NCBI GenBank assembly: GCA_019309485.1
Contig: JAFDGC010000003.1
Location: 70,851 to 129,222, forward strand
Origin: Deltaproteobacteria bacterium
Lineage (GTDB): Bacteria; Desulfobacterota; Desulfobacteria; Desulfobacterales; UBA2156
DNA length: 58,372 bases
Direction: 5' to 3'
Shown: positions 9,112 through 17,923 of the stretch, piece after piece
How the letters are laid out: each line of letters begins with the position of its first letter
How positions within the stretch are numbered: the stretch's first letter is position 1
Position numbers and translations under genes: made by a program
The notes under the pieces: generated by a model
Databases searched by the model: none
What the model was told of the DNA's origin: nothing
What the model saw: only the letters and a program-made list of their open reading frames with translations

Positions 9112-9894
9112 ATGACATCCACGGTATGGATCCAGGAGATGACCTGGGAGGAAATCCAGGAAAAAATCGACGCCGGCGCAAAGATCGTTTTATTGCCGGT
9201 GGGGAGCACCGAGCAGCATGGCCCCCATCTTCCGGTGGGTACCGATACAATGGTGGCGGCGGCATTGGCGGAAGCGGCGGCCCGAGAAGCGTCGGTTTTA
9301 GCGGCGCCGCCCTTATGGTTCGGGTGGAGCCCCCATCATATGGTCCTTCCCGGAACCATCACCATCCGTCCGGAAGTCCTCATCGAATTGCTTTACGACA
9401 TAATGGCATCCCTTTCACACCACGGATTTTCGGCTTTTGTGGTGATCAACGGTCACCGCATCGTCAACATTTCCTGGTTGCAGATCGCCGCCGAACGCGC
9501 CAAGAGAACCCTGGGAGTGAACGTGGCGCTCTTTGATCCCGCGTACATGTCCAAAGAAATGGTGCGCAATATGGGATGGGGGGAGATCGGGCATGCCGAA
9601 GAAATCGAAGGTTCCCACATGTGGCATTGTTATCCCGAGCTGGTCAAGATGGAACGGGCCAAAGACAACCCCCACCAGCACCCATCCCTGTACCACGTGG
9701 ATCCGGGATATCCGGGAGACACCCTCTGCTATGTCCCCAGCACCGTCTCGGAGCAGAAACAGAGTGTTCTTCCTTTCGGGGGCACCTCGGGAGAACCCGG
9801 GAAAGCCTCACCGGAAGGCGGGAAAAAATACCACGAACACCTGGTTCATCGCTTGGTGGAAGTCATTCGGATGCTCCAGGAGAAAACCCCATAA
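9112..9894 (+). CDS. Creatininase-family amidohydrolase
   Basis: This enzyme of about 260 aa has the creatininase/MftE fold. Metal-site motifs seen are GSTEQHGPHLPVGTDT (Glu, His, Asp ligands), INGHR and AEEIEGSHM. The second motif departs from the common NGHGGN, so its substrate probably differs from creatinine. The start is put at ATG 9112 because family members begin close to the WIQEMTWEEI block; an in-frame ATG at 9055 would add 19 basic, poorly conserved residues. It is followed one base later by a small secreted protein. Substrate unknown; no mycofactocin genes are nearby. Confidence 0.8.
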   Translation: MTSTVWIQEMTWEEIQEKIDAGAKIVLLPVGSTEQHGPHLPVGTDTMVAAALAEAAAREASVLAAPPLWFGWSPHHMVLPGTITIRPEVLIELLYDIMASLSHHGFSAFVVINGHRIVNISWLQIAAERAKRTLGVNVALFDPAYMSKEMVRNMGWGEIGHAEEIEGSHMWHCYPELVKMERAKDNPHQHPSLYHVDPGYPGDTLCYVPSTVSEQKQSVLPFGGTSGEPGKASPEGGKKYHEHLVHRLVEVIRMLQEKTP

Positions 9895-9895
9895 G

Positions 9896-10261
9896 ATGAA
9901 ACCAACGATGAAAAAAAGGATTCCGGCATGCGTTTTCGGCGGGGTTGTGTCGTTCCTCTTGGCTTCGGTCATCGGCGGCCTCCCTTTTTCCGAAAAGATG
10001 ACGACGGCTTGTGCCCAAGAAGGGTCTCCGCCCGCCACCATCGGCGATGCAAAACGGGAAGCTTCCCAAGAGGCCTCAAAAGCCGGCGAACACGCCGAGA
10101 ACCTGAAGAAATCCGTAAAAAGAGACACCACCGAAGCCGGAAAAGCCGTGAAGACCGGCGCGGCATCCGGATTCCAAATCCTGAAAGACGGTATCCGATC
10201 CTTGATCCGGGGAGAGGGGGTGCGGGTAAAACGAGCGCCGGGAGAAGAAGAACCGCCCTGA
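9896..10261 (+). CDS. Small secreted protein of unknown function
   Basis: This 121-aa product starts one base after the stop of the hydrolase gene. The first 40 residues contain a basic start and a hydrophobic stretch (VFGGVVSFLLASVIGGL), reading as a signal peptide or membrane anchor with a possible cleavage near ACAQE. The remainder is a charged, alanine- and lysine-rich helix (EASQEASKAGEHAENLKKS) ending in GVRVKRAPGEEEPP. I do not recognise a family. The close spacing suggests cotranscription with the hydrolase. Confidence 0.6.
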   Translation: MKPTMKKRIPACVFGGVVSFLLASVIGGLPFSEKMTTACAQEGSPPATIGDAKREASQEASKAGEHAENLKKSVKRDTTEAGKAVKTGAASGFQILKDGIRSLIRGEGVRVKRAPGEEEPP

Positions 10262-10343
10262 CGGGATGCGCCCGGGGGGCACATCGATACCCATGAATTC
10301 CTTTTTCTGTTCTCCGGGATCGCTGCCCGCCCCCTTCCAGCGG

Positions 10344-12188
10344 TTACTCCGTAGCCGTTTCCCGAGACTTTTGAACATCTTTTTCGTCTTTGTCGGAAAT
10401 CCCCATGAGGGCTTTGATTTCTTCCGCGTCGATCTTCTCCTTTTCCAACAATATCGACGCGCCCTTGTCAAGAATATCCTGCTTTTCCTTTAAAAGGGTC
10501 AGGGCTTTTTCATACTCGTGCTCAATGATTTTCTTGATTTCGGTATCGATGAGTTCCGCCGTGGATTCGCTGTAGGCCTCCGGACCCTCCGGCATCAAGT
10601 TCAAAAACCGGTTCCGCTTTTCCCGCGCAAAGTAGACCTGTCCCAATTTTTCGCTCATTCCGTATTCCTTGATCATGCTCCGGGCGATGTCGGTGGCCCT
10701 GGCAAGGTCATTGTGGGCGCCGGTGGAAATATCCCCGAAGACCAGCGCCTCGGCCGCCCGACCGCCGAGCAGGGTAGCAATCCGATTCAGCAATTCGGTT
10801 TTTTTCAACAAAAATCGATCTTCCGTGGGGACCTGGAGGGTATATCCGAGGGCGGCGATTCCCCGCGGGATAATGGAGATCTTTTTCACCGGGTCGGTGC
10901 CGGGCAGGGAAAGGGCCACGATGGCATGTCCCATCTCATGGTAGGCCACGATTTCCCGTTCTTTTGGATTGATGAGCCGGTTTTTCTTTTCAAGCCCCGC
11001 CACCAAACGCTCCACGGCTTCTTCGAACTCGGGCATCCCCACCTTTTTTTTGTTCTTCCGGACCGCCAAGAGGGCGGCTTCGTTCACCAGGTTGGCGAGG
11101 TCCGCGCCCACCATTCCCGGTGTCATGGCGGCGATCTTTCCCGCATCGAGGTTCTTTACCGTCTTGATGTTTTTCAGGTGCACCTTCAAGATGGCTTCCC
11201 TCCCTTGCTTGTCGGGCCGGTCCACCAGGATCTGCCGGTCGAAACGGCCGGGCCGCAACAGGGCCTGATCGAGGATTTCGGGCCGGTTGGTGGCCGCCAT
11301 CAGGATGACTCCAGCCGTGGGATCAAAGCCGTCCATCTCCACCAGCAACTGGTTGAGGGTCTGCTCCCGCTCATCGTGTCCCCCCACCATGCCGATCCCC
11401 CGAGCCTTTCCCAGGGCATCCAGCTCATCGATAAAAATGATGCACGGCGCCTTTTGCTTGGCCTGGACAAAAAGGTCCCGCACCCGGGCCGCTCCCAGAC
11501 CCACGAACATCTCCACGAATTCCGATCCGCTCAGGCTGAAAAAGGGAACCCCGCTCTCCCCGGCCACTGCCTTTGCCAGAAGCGTCTTCCCCGTCCCGGG
11601 GGGGCCCACCAGTAAAACCCCCTTGGGGAGTTTCCCCCCCAGCTCGGAATACCGTTCGGGACGTTTCAGGAATTCCACGACCTCCACCAGTTCCTGCTTG
11701 GCTTCCTCCACGCCGGCCACATCATCGAAGGTGATGTTGAGATCACTTTCCATATAGATTTTGGCCTTGTTCTTCCCCAGGGTCATGAACCCCTGCTGCT
11801 GGCCCATCATGCGCCGCATCAGAAAAAACCAGACCCCGAAGAAAAGGGCCGTGGGAACGACCCAGGACAAAAGGGTCGGAAGAAAGGTGGACTCGATCTC
11901 TCCCTTGAAGGTGACATTGTATTGATCCAGCAGGGTGGAAATCTCGGGATCGACGCGGATGGTCTTGAAGGGGACCACTGTGCCCTCGGGACCGTTCTTC
12001 ATCTTCCCCTGGATTTTGTCCGCCGTAATGGCCACCTCCGCAATGCGCCCTTCCTTGAGAAGCTTCAAAAACTGGCTGTACGGGATGACTTTCACGGCAA
12101 ATGCGCCCATGAGCGCGTTTTGAAGGATTAAAACGATCCAGATGCCCAAAAGGACATACCAGAGGGAAAACTTTTGGTGCTTTTCCAT
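10344..12188 (-). CDS. ftsH: ATP-dependent membrane zinc protease FtsH
   Basis: This 614-aa AAA+ protease degrades misfolded membrane and regulatory proteins. There are two N-terminal membrane helices (about 10-28 and 103-123) around a periplasmic domain. They are followed by Walker A GPPGTGKT (195-202), Walker [12 protein letters not shown] (250-260), the second region of homology ([21 protein letters not shown] region) and the zinc-protease motif HEMGH (417-421). A downstream Asp in [10 protein letters not shown] completes the metal site. Length and order are standard. A candidate promoter lies 53-81 bases upstream. Confidence 0.97.
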   Translation of the reverse strand: MEKHQKFSLWYVLLGIWIVLILQNALMGAFAVKVIPYSQFLKLLKEGRIAEVAITADKIQGKMKNGPEGTVVPFKTIRVDPEISTLLDQYNVTFKGEIESTFLPTLLSWVVPTALFFGVWFFLMRRMMGQQQGFMTLGKNKAKIYMESDLNITFDDVAGVEEAKQELVEVVEFLKRPERYSELGGKLPKGVLLVGPPGTGKTLLAKAVAGESGVPFFSLSGSEFVEMFVGLGAARVRDLFVQAKQKAPCIIFIDELDALGKARGIGMVGGHDEREQTLNQLLVEMDGFDPTAGVILMAATNRPEILDQALLRPGRFDRQILVDRPDKQGREAILKVHLKNIKTVKNLDAGKIAAMTPGMVGADLANLVNEAALLAVRKNKKKVGMPEFEEAVERLVAGLEKKNRLINPKEREIVAYHEMGHAIVALSLPGTDPVKKISIIPRGIAALGYTLQVPTEDRFLLKKTELLNRIATLLGGRAAEALVFGDISTGAHNDLARATDIARSMIKEYGMSEKLGQVYFAREKRNRFLNLMPEGPEAYSESTAELIDTEIKKIIEHEYEKALTLLKEKQDILDKGASILLEKEKIDAEEIKALMGISDKDEKDVQKSRETATE

Positions 12189-12240
12189 TTACGATTCCTT
12201 TCTCCTTCCGCCCATGCACCGCACACGGAAAAAACAATTA

Positions 12241-12269
12241 AACGTACCATGTGAATTGAATTTGTTCAA
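12241..12269 (-). promoter_or_regulatory. Candidate ftsH promoter
   Basis: On the minus strand TTGAAC (12269-12264), 17 bases, then TACGTT (12246-12241), about 50 bases ahead of the ftsH ATG. The -35 is good and the -10 weak. The rest of the 277-base ftsH/peptidase gap shows nothing I can name. Confidence 0.4.
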
Positions 12270-12465
12270 AGGATGGCTTCATCGGAGTTAAAAAACCCCC
12301 GGGAAAAATAACACGCGGAAACCAAGGCTTCAAGTCCGGGCGTCGGATTATCGGATCTTTACCGGGTGGGAAGACTCGGCAAAGGAAGGCCCGCCGGACT
12401 CAGGATTCCCGTTGGGAGGTGCGCCCCTTCACCAAACAGAAAAACAATAAAGGCGGACGTTTGTG

Positions 12466-13023
12466 TTACCAGTACCGGAATTCCCCCACATCCATGTGAA
12501 GGAAATGGGACCGGGGATAATAGCCGACCCCTCCGCTGCGCAGGCTTATCGCCGTCCTGCGTAAAAGAGAAAGGCGGCGCTGCGGGACCCGGAAATCCAC
12601 GGCCTGTCCCTTGATATGGTAGCTGTTTTTGGCCACCCGCCGGCTTCGTTTCCGCAACAAGGCATTCGTTTCCGGGGAGCGATACCCGGATACGATATGG
12701 AAGGGATGCCGGGCCGTCAGGCCCATCTTTTTGGAAATGGCAAAAAGCAAATCCAGAAGTTGGGGATCGATGGGCTTGACATCCCCGGTACGATGGTCCC
12801 GGAGAAGGTGGTCAATGGCTTCCAGCGCCTCCGGAATGTAGGCCCCTTCGGCGGCGTAGGTGATGCCGAGGGATTCGCCGGTGTTGGTATTATAAAGGGA
12901 AAGGTGGCGTGGTGCCCTGGATCGTTTTACGGCGGCCCAAAGGGGGGTCGGCGCCACGCATGCCATTGCCGCCAGCGTTGCCCACTTACACCCGAATTTT
13001 AAGAATCCCCGCCGATCCATCAT
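12466..13023 (-). CDS. Tat-exported DUF882/peptidase M15-like protein (YcbK family)
   Basis: This 185-aa protein opens with a twin-arginine signal (MMDRRGFLKFG then a hydrophobic run to about residue 30). The C-terminal half carries the zinc DD-peptidase-like motifs SGYRSPETN, SYHIKGQAVDF and HMDVGEFRYW, with the His, Asp and His expected to bind zinc. Family members act on or bind periplasmic peptidoglycan. ATG 13023 is chosen so that the RR motif follows directly; an in-frame ATG 11 codons upstream is less likely. It is a lone gene downstream of nifS. Confidence 0.85.
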   Translation of the reverse strand: MMDRRGFLKFGCKWATLAAMACVAPTPLWAAVKRSRAPRHLSLYNTNTGESLGITYAAEGAYIPEALEAIDHLLRDHRTGDVKPIDPQLLDLLFAISKKMGLTARHPFHIVSGYRSPETNALLRKRSRRVAKNSYHIKGQAVDFRVPQRRLSLLRRTAISLRSGGVGYYPRSHFLHMDVGEFRYW

Positions 13024-13105
13024 CCAGAAAACAGCACCCGTTTTTGTTTCGGGCACCCGTAGAACAATTCGCGCCGGATGTCAAGAATTCATTGCTGATG
13101 GCGAA

Positions 13106-14263
13106 TCAGGGTTTCCAAAAAGGCGACATTTCCCTGAGCTTGGCGATGATGGGGGGGAGTTTTTCAATGATGAAATCAATCTCCTGTTCCGTGTTATAAA
13201 TGCTCAGGCTGAAACGGATGGAGCCGTGGGCCGCCGTAAAGGGAACCCCCATGGCCCGGAGGACGTGGGAAGGTTCCAGGGACCCGGAGGTGCACGCGGA
13301 ACCCGAAGAGGCGCAGATCCCCAATCGGTCCATCATGAGGAGGATGGACTCCCCTTCCACGTATTCGAAGCTGATGTTGGTGGTATTGGGCAGCCGGTTT
13401 TCCCGGTCCCCGTTGACCATGGACTTGGGCACGGCATCCAGCAAGCCCTTTTCCAGTTTGTCCCGGAGACCCCGCACGCGTTCGGATTGCATCTTTAAAT
13501 GATCCGCCGCCAATTCGCAGGCCCTTCCCATTCCGATGATGGAGGCCACATTCTCGGTCCCACCCCGGCGGCCGCGTTCCTGGTGCCCCCCGATGAGAAA
13601 GGGGGAATATTTGACGCCCTTTCGTACATACAGGGCGCCCACACCCTTGGGGGCATGGATCTTGTGGCCGGACAAGGAGAGCATGTCCACCCCGGCGGCC
13701 TTTACGTCCATGGGAATCTTTCCCACCGCCTGAACCGCATCGGTGTGGAAAACAATGCCGCGATCCCGGACCATGGGCGCGATGGTTTCAATGGGAAACA
13801 AGACGCCCGTCTCATTGTTGGCCCACATGAGGCTGACAACGGCCGTATCCTCGGTGAGGCTTTTTTCCAGGGCCTCCATATCGAGGCGGCCCTGCCGGTC
13901 CACCGGGATGAAAGTGGTCCGATATCCTTTCTTGGAAAGATGCTCGAACAAATTCTTTACGGCGGGATGCTCCACCCGGCTGGTGAGAATGTGTTTTTTC
14001 TCCGGGTTGGATGCAATGGCGGCATGGATGGCCGTACTGTCGCTTTCCGTGCCGCAGCCGGTGAAAATGATCTCTTCGGGTTGGGCCCCGATGAAGGCCG
14101 CTGTTTTTTCACGGGCCTCCTGTAATTTCCGGCCCACGGTGCCCCCGAAGGTGTGCATGCTGGAGGGGTTTCCAAACCATTGGCCGAAATAGGGGAGCAT
14201 CGCTTCGATGACTTCAGGCGCCACCCGGGTGGTGGCATTGTTGTCCACATAGACCACATCCAT
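13106..14263 (-). CDS. nifS: Cysteine desulfurase NifS/IscS
   Basis: This enzyme of about 385 aa is PLP-dependent and supplies persulfide sulfur for Fe-S clusters. Seen: VEHPAVKNL, the PLP lysine in SLSGHKIHAPKG, and the active-site Cys in SSGSACTSG. An ATG at 14263 overlaps the nifU stop (TGATG); a GTG one codon earlier is also possible. It is coupled to nifU, forming a two-gene Fe-S assembly unit. This suits an organism rich in Fe-S enzymes, as the rest of the window shows. No nitrogenase genes are present, so the role is probably general. Confidence 0.96.
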   Translation of the reverse strand: MDVVYVDNNATTRVAPEVIEAMLPYFGQWFGNPSSMHTFGGTVGRKLQEAREKTAAFIGAQPEEIIFTGCGTESDSTAIHAAIASNPEKKHILTSRVEHPAVKNLFEHLSKKGYRTTFIPVDRQGRLDMEALEKSLTEDTAVVSLMWANNETGVLFPIETIAPMVRDRGIVFHTDAVQAVGKIPMDVKAAGVDMLSLSGHKIHAPKGVGALYVRKGVKYSPFLIGGHQERGRRGGTENVASIIGMGRACELAADHLKMQSERVRGLRDKLEKGLLDAVPKSMVNGDRENRLPNTTNISFEYVEGESILLMMDRLGICASSGSACTSGSLEPSHVLRAMGVPFTAAHGSIRFSLSIYNTEQEIDFIIEKLPPIIAKLREMSPFWKP

Positions 14264-15090
14264 CACTGCACCTCCTCCACCACCAACTGGGGCAACACCA
14301 GTTCCTGCAATTTGGACTCCACATATCCCTTGAGGGTCACCTGGGACGCCGCACAGGTGGCGCAGGTGCCGTGAAGTTTCACGAAAACCCGATCGCCGTC
14401 CACATCCACCAATTCGATGTCGCCGCCGTCTTTCTTCAAAGCCGGTTTGATCTCACGGTCCAGGGTCTCTTCGATGAGTTTGATCTTCTGGATATTGGTG
14501 AGCCGGAGGGGTTTTTCCTTCGGAACGGGGCCTTTTCCCCGAACCGCATCGATGATCTCCTGGATGGCGTCATGACAATTTCCGCATCCGCCCCCGGCCT
14601 TCACATAGTCGGTGACATCCTCAATGGTCTGGAGGTTGTTCTCCCGCACCGCCCGTTCGATCTCCATATCCGTCACCCCGAAACATTCGCAGACGATGCG
14701 GCCTTCCGGTTTCTTTTCGGCCTCTCCGCGATAATAGGCGATGGCCTTTTCCAGGGCATCCCGCCCCATCACCGAGCAGTGCATCTTCTCCTTGGGCAAC
14801 CCCCCCAGGTATTGGGCGATGTCTTCGTTGGTCACCTTAGCCGCCTCGTCGAGAGTCAACCCCTTGATCATCTCGGTCAGGGCGGAAGACGACGCGATGG
14901 CGCTGGCACACCCGAAGGTCTGGAACTTGGCGTCTTTGATCCGCTGGGTTTCATCCAGCTTAAAGGTGAGCTTGAGGGCGTCTCCGCATGCCAGGGAACC
15001 GACTTCGCCGATCCCGTCGGCGTCTTCAATGACCCCCACATTGCGCGGGTTTAAAAAATGGTCTTTGACTTTATCGGTGTATTCCCACAT
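14263..15090 (-). CDS. nifU: Fe-S cluster scaffold protein NifU (full-length, three domains)
   Basis: This scaffold of about 275 aa has three domains. The first is an IscU-like domain with Cys in SLACGDA, TFGCASA and MHCSVMG. The second is a BFD-like [2Fe-2S] domain (CECFGVTD ... GGCGNCHD). The third is a C-terminal Nfu domain with the CATCAAS cluster-binding pair. The start at 15090 is preceded by AGGAGG and matches the usual MWEYTDKVKDHF opening, so longer in-frame extensions are rejected. It is translationally coupled to nifS. It holds nascent clusters and passes them to apo-proteins. Confidence 0.96.
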   Translation of the reverse strand: MWEYTDKVKDHFLNPRNVGVIEDADGIGEVGSLACGDALKLTFKLDETQRIKDAKFQTFGCASAIASSSALTEMIKGLTLDEAAKVTNEDIAQYLGGLPKEKMHCSVMGRDALEKAIAYYRGEAEKKPEGRIVCECFGVTDMEIERAVRENNLQTIEDVTDYVKAGGGCGNCHDAIQEIIDAVRGKGPVPKEKPLRLTNIQKIKLIEETLDREIKPALKKDGGDIELVDVDGDRVFVKLHGTCATCAASQVTLKGYVESKLQELVLPQLVVEEVQ

Positions 15091-15228
15091 GGGCGGCCTC
15101 CTGTTGGTTGGTGGAGCCTTTCCGCCCTGATGGGCGTGGCTCCCCGGCATGGAACCTACCTGTTTTGCGACAGCTTCCCCCGACCCCGCCATGAAAATCG
15201 GGGCGTCGGCAAAGCATCCCGGTCAAGA

Positions 15229-15257
15229 ATCATGGGCCGGTTCCTGACCGCCGTCAA
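15229..15257 (-). promoter_or_regulatory. Candidate nifUS promoter
   Basis: On the minus strand TTGACG (15257-15252), a 17-base spacer and CATGAT (15234-15229), about 140 bases before nifU. The -10 is imperfect. No IscR-type site was recognised. Confidence 0.35.
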
Positions 15258-15368
15258 CCGGCCGGGAGGAATCCGGTTCCGTACTGTTCTGGTATAATAA
15301 CCACGATTTCGGAAAAGAAAAGGCGCTTCCCCGACCGGACATAAAAAACACACGTTTTCAAAGATTTT

Positions 15369-15478
15369 TTGAACCGCAACAGCGAGCGCATTCCCCGCAG
15401 GTTCTGCCTGACGGCAGTGCTTCGCGGGTTGGGGCAAGGCGGAAATCCCGCCTTGCGGGGCTGCGGGGAGGTTTCAAT
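15369..15478. repeat. REP-like palindromic intergenic repeat, copy 1
   Basis: This copy begins TTGAACCGCAACAGCGAGCG, shared with the copy at 26972. Next come the GC-rich palindromic segments ATTCCCCGCAGG...GGGGCTGCGGGG and an internal stem GCAAGGCGG/CCGCCTTGC (about 15435-15460). It fills most of the 418-base gap between nifU and the FmdB-like gene. The form resembles REP elements mobilised by RAYT (IS200-like) transposases; no transposase lies in the window. Confidence 0.6.
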
Positions 15479-15508
15479 GCGGCGACCGCCGCATGGCATT
15501 CAGGCCCC

Positions 15509-15703
15509 TCATGAAAAACCCTTCCCGGATCCCGGCCCGCATCCGGCCAATCCGGACGCGCCGATGAAGCTGGCACAGCTGACCAATTTCTTCACCCGGG
15601 CACTGTCGCATCGGGGACATTTGACCGGTCGGTCGTCGTCCACAAAAACGAGCCTTTCAAAACAATGATCGCAGTCTTTGCATTCAAATTCATAGATCGG
15701 CAT
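15509..15703 (-). CDS. FmdB-family zinc-ribbon protein
   Basis: This 64-aa protein has the family opening MPIYEFECKDCDHCFERL and a second Cys pair, KCPRCDS, giving a four-cysteine zinc ribbon. The tail SFIGASGLAGCGPGSGKGFS is glycine-rich. The ATG at 15703 has a strong ribosome binding site (AAGGAGACCCCA). Such proteins are widespread and often called putative regulators, but their function is not established. It lies about 33 bases downstream of the thioesterase gene and is probably cotranscribed. Confidence 0.85.
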   Translation of the reverse strand: MPIYEFECKDCDHCFERLVFVDDDRPVKCPRCDSARVKKLVSCASFIGASGLAGCGPGSGKGFS

Positions 15704-15736
15704 TGGGGTCTCCTTATCATATACCATTTCTTTGTT

Positions 15737-16216
15737 TCACGAGTTTAACGCGGCATGAAGCGCCGCTTCCATCGATGTGCCCTGGTAGGGCGTCAGCCGG
15801 CGGCGCACGTCCTCCGGAATCGGCGTGGATCGCTGTTCTTTATAGTCGAAGGATACCTGAACCGAATTTCCCGACGCGTAAGCCGTGCCGGCATCCTTTT
15901 GATCCACGATGCGATAGAGAAAATCGAAGCGCTTGTTCCCGATCTTCCCCACCTGCATGACCAGCCTTACGGCGTCGTTCAAGGTGATGGGCCTTTGGTA
16001 ATCACATTCGGCATGGGCAAGGATGAAGGGAAACTCCAGCCCGTCTTTCGTGCTGAAATGTTTCTGGAAGAAGGCCTTTCGCCCTTCCTCGAAATAGGTG
16101 AAAAAGACCGCATTGTTGACATGGCCCATGGCATCCAGGTCCCTGAAGCGTACGTGCAAGTCCAGAATGAATACCCCGCCTTCTGCCGTGCTGAATGTTT
16201 CACCGGCGTGTGTCAT
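15737..16216 (-). CDS. Hotdog-fold acyl-CoA thioesterase (4HBT/YbgC type)
   Basis: This 159-aa protein has the 4-hydroxybenzoyl-CoA thioesterase signature RFRDLDAMGHVNNAVFFTYFEEGR. The Asp in RDLDAMGHVNN is the expected catalytic residue. It should hydrolyse a short or medium acyl-CoA in the cytoplasm; the true substrate is open. It is preceded by a near-consensus promoter and a 40-base palindrome overlapping the likely transcription start. A related palindrome occurs upstream of nuoE, hinting at shared control. Confidence 0.85.
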   Translation of the reverse strand: MTHAGETFSTAEGGVFILDLHVRFRDLDAMGHVNNAVFFTYFEEGRKAFFQKHFSTKDGLEFPFILAHAECDYQRPITLNDAVRLVMQVGKIGNKRFDFLYRIVDQKDAGTAYASGNSVQVSFDYKEQRSTPIPEDVRRRLTPYQGTSMEAALHAALNS

Positions 16217-16290
16217 CCGAAAATGTCCTTTCTGGAAATTTCAGGATTTACCCTTTTTGTTGAAATCGTATTCAACTTCTTAAAACTCAC

Positions 16291-16330
16291 CTAAGCTGAG
16301 CGTTTCAAATTTTTAAAACGCTAAACTTAG
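16291..16330. promoter_or_regulatory. Putative operator: extended palindrome at the thioesterase promoter
   Basis: A 40-base imperfect palindrome (16 of 20 positions pair) is centred at 16310/16311. Its core is GCGTTTCAAA-TT-TTTAAAACGC, flanked by CTAAG and CTTAG. It lies just downstream of the -10 at 16340-16345, where a repressor would block initiation. The core matches the palindrome at 54310-54329. Regulator unknown. Confidence 0.6.
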
Positions 16331-16339
16331 AACCCAATA

Positions 16340-16368
16340 AGAATAATAACCCCCCCGCTCACTGTCAA
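16340..16368 (-). promoter_or_regulatory. Promoter of the thioesterase gene
   Basis: On the minus strand TTGACA (16368-16363), 17 bases, then TATTCT (16345-16340). The spacer contains a run of seven G. Leader length to the ATG is about 115 bases and includes the palindrome. Confidence 0.65.
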
Positions 16369-16392
16369 TAGATGGAAACGCCGGGTTTTTCG

Positions 16393-16421
16393 TTGAGATT
16401 TTCAACCGGAAGCGGTATCAT
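16393..16421 (+). promoter_or_regulatory. Promoter of the Memo gene
   Basis: TTGAGA (16393-16398), a 17-base spacer and TATCAT (16416-16421) lie 24 bases ahead of the Memo ATG, leaving a short leader with AAAGGAGGGTGTC as the ribosome binding site. It is divergent from the thioesterase promoter. Confidence 0.6.
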
Positions 16422-16444
16422 CGCCGGCAAAAAAGGAGGGTGTC

Positions 16445-17308
16445 ATGGAAGTCAGACGCGCCGTCTTTGCCGGATCCTGGTACCCCGCTCAGCCTGGGGA
16501 ATGCGAAAAGGCGATCCAGGAGTTCTTGAAGGACCCTTCCATTACCGGGGAAGCGCCGGAAAGCGCCGTGGGGGGGATCGTGCCCCATGCCGGATGGTTT
16601 TTTTCCGGAGCCATCGCCTGCAACGTGATCCATGCCCTGGCCCGTGCCGGGCCGGCAGACACCGTGGTGCTCTTCGGAATGCATCTGCACGCCGCATCCC
16701 CCGGTTACCTGATGCTCTCCGGCGCCTGGGAAACCCCTTTCGGCTCCATCCCCATCGATTCGGAACTGGCCAAAGGAATCGCACGCGCCTATGATTTCAA
16801 GGTGGAAACGGCGGACCATTTCACCCCGGACAACACCATCGAACTCCAGCTTCCCTTCGTTAAATATTTCTTCAAGGACGTTCAACTGCTTCCCGTGGGC
16901 GTTCCCCCTCATCCGGACGCCCTGGCCGTGGGGAAGGCCCTGGTGGATCTGGCAAACCACGCCGGTAAACGCATACGGATTTTAGGGTCCACCGATCTGA
17001 CTCATTACGGGGGCAACTACGGCTTCACGCCAAAGGGGCGCGGTCCCAAGGCCCTGGACTGGGTCAAAACGGAAAATGATGCCGCCATCATCGAGGCGCT
17101 GATCGGGATGAACCCTCATGAGGTCCTGTCGGTGGCACAGTCCCGGCAGAATGCCTGCTGCGCCGGTGCGGCGGCCACCGCCCTTGAGGCGGCCAAGGCA
17201 TTGGGGGCCGAGAGGGCCCATTGCCTCGCCTATGCCACCAGTTATGACAAGAATCCCGGCGAAAGCTTTGTGGGATACACCGGAATCGTCTATTCCAGGA
17301 TCCCGTAA
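16445..17308 (+). CDS. MEMO1-family protein (AmmeMemoRadiSam system protein B-like)
   Basis: This 287-aa protein has the MEMO fold, related to extradiol dioxygenases. Seen: the opening RRAVFAGSWYPAQPGECEK, the conserved VPHAGWFFSGAIA, and STDLTHYGGNYGF, supplying the histidines that line the metal pocket. In many anaerobes Memo is found with an AMMECR1 protein and a radical SAM enzyme; neither is adjacent here. Biochemical function is unproven. The ATG at 16445 follows a good ribosome binding site. Confidence 0.88.
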   Translation: MEVRRAVFAGSWYPAQPGECEKAIQEFLKDPSITGEAPESAVGGIVPHAGWFFSGAIACNVIHALARAGPADTVVLFGMHLHAASPGYLMLSGAWETPFGSIPIDSELAKGIARAYDFKVETADHFTPDNTIELQLPFVKYFFKDVQLLPVGVPPHPDALAVGKALVDLANHAGKRIRILGSTDLTHYGGNYGFTPKGRGPKALDWVKTENDAAIIEALIGMNPHEVLSVAQSRQNACCAGAAATALEAAKALGAERAHCLAYATSYDKNPGESFVGYTGIVYSRIP

Positions 17309-17923
17309 CCGCCGAGATCCGCGGACCGCCTGGCCGCCCTTTGACTCTCTTCCAATTTTGATGGAATTGTAAAAAGGCCGATTTTGTTCGCGCCGCAACC
17401 CCTTTCGGGAGATCCAAAAGGTTTCGCTAAATCTCAAGAACTCGGCACAAGTGCCTCAAACAGCTTGAGATTTTTAACGCTCAACCCTCTGTCTCTCTTT
17501 TTCCGAAAAGGATTGAACGGCGCTCACAAAAGCCTTTTTACGATCTTGTCAGTTTTATCCCTCCTTTGAAAAATCAACCGCTTTTTCTCGGCCGGGATGA
17601 TCGTATACATCCCTTTCGGGATGCCCTCGCGACGGTTTCTCTCCCCCTTGACAAACCCCGATTCGGAATTATCCTTTGCCCGAAAAATTTCGTATCAACT
17701 GCATCCTCAAGCGCATTTTTTCGATCGTTCATGGGGTACTCGAAAAGACAGCCTTTTTTTGGATTTTCGAAGCGCACCGGAAAACACGCCGTGAGGGTCG
17801 GCGCCCTTTCCACTGCGGGTTTTCTGAAACCTTCTTTTTTTTTAAAGACTCCCCTTTTCCATGGTTTCCCTCAAGGAAACACCCGTATGCAACAACCGAT
17901 AAACTAAAGGAGGACCGACAGAA
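17309..17923. other. 615-base non-coding region upstream of groESL
   Basis: I see no credible gene here. It holds AT-rich and pyrimidine-rich stretches, a small palindrome GGCACAAGTGCC near 17445, and a 16-mer (CCTTTTTACGATCTTG at 17533-17548) repeated exactly at 39335-39350. A sigma-70 type promoter lies at 17648-17675. A CIRCE element (TTAGCACTC-N9-GAGTGCTAA) was looked for and not found. Confidence 0.5.
17648..17675 (+). promoter_or_regulatory. Candidate groESL promoter
   Basis: TTGACA (17648-17653), a 16-base spacer and TATCCT (17670-17675). It would give a leader of about 240 bases before groES, unusually long for this operon. No heat-shock sigma consensus was recognised with confidence. 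Confidence 0.5.

Noticed and set aside
17309-17923. CIRCE/HrcA operator in front of groES
   Set aside because: I looked for TTAGCACTC and its inverted partner and did not find them; the GGCACAAGTGCC palindrome near 17445 does not fit.
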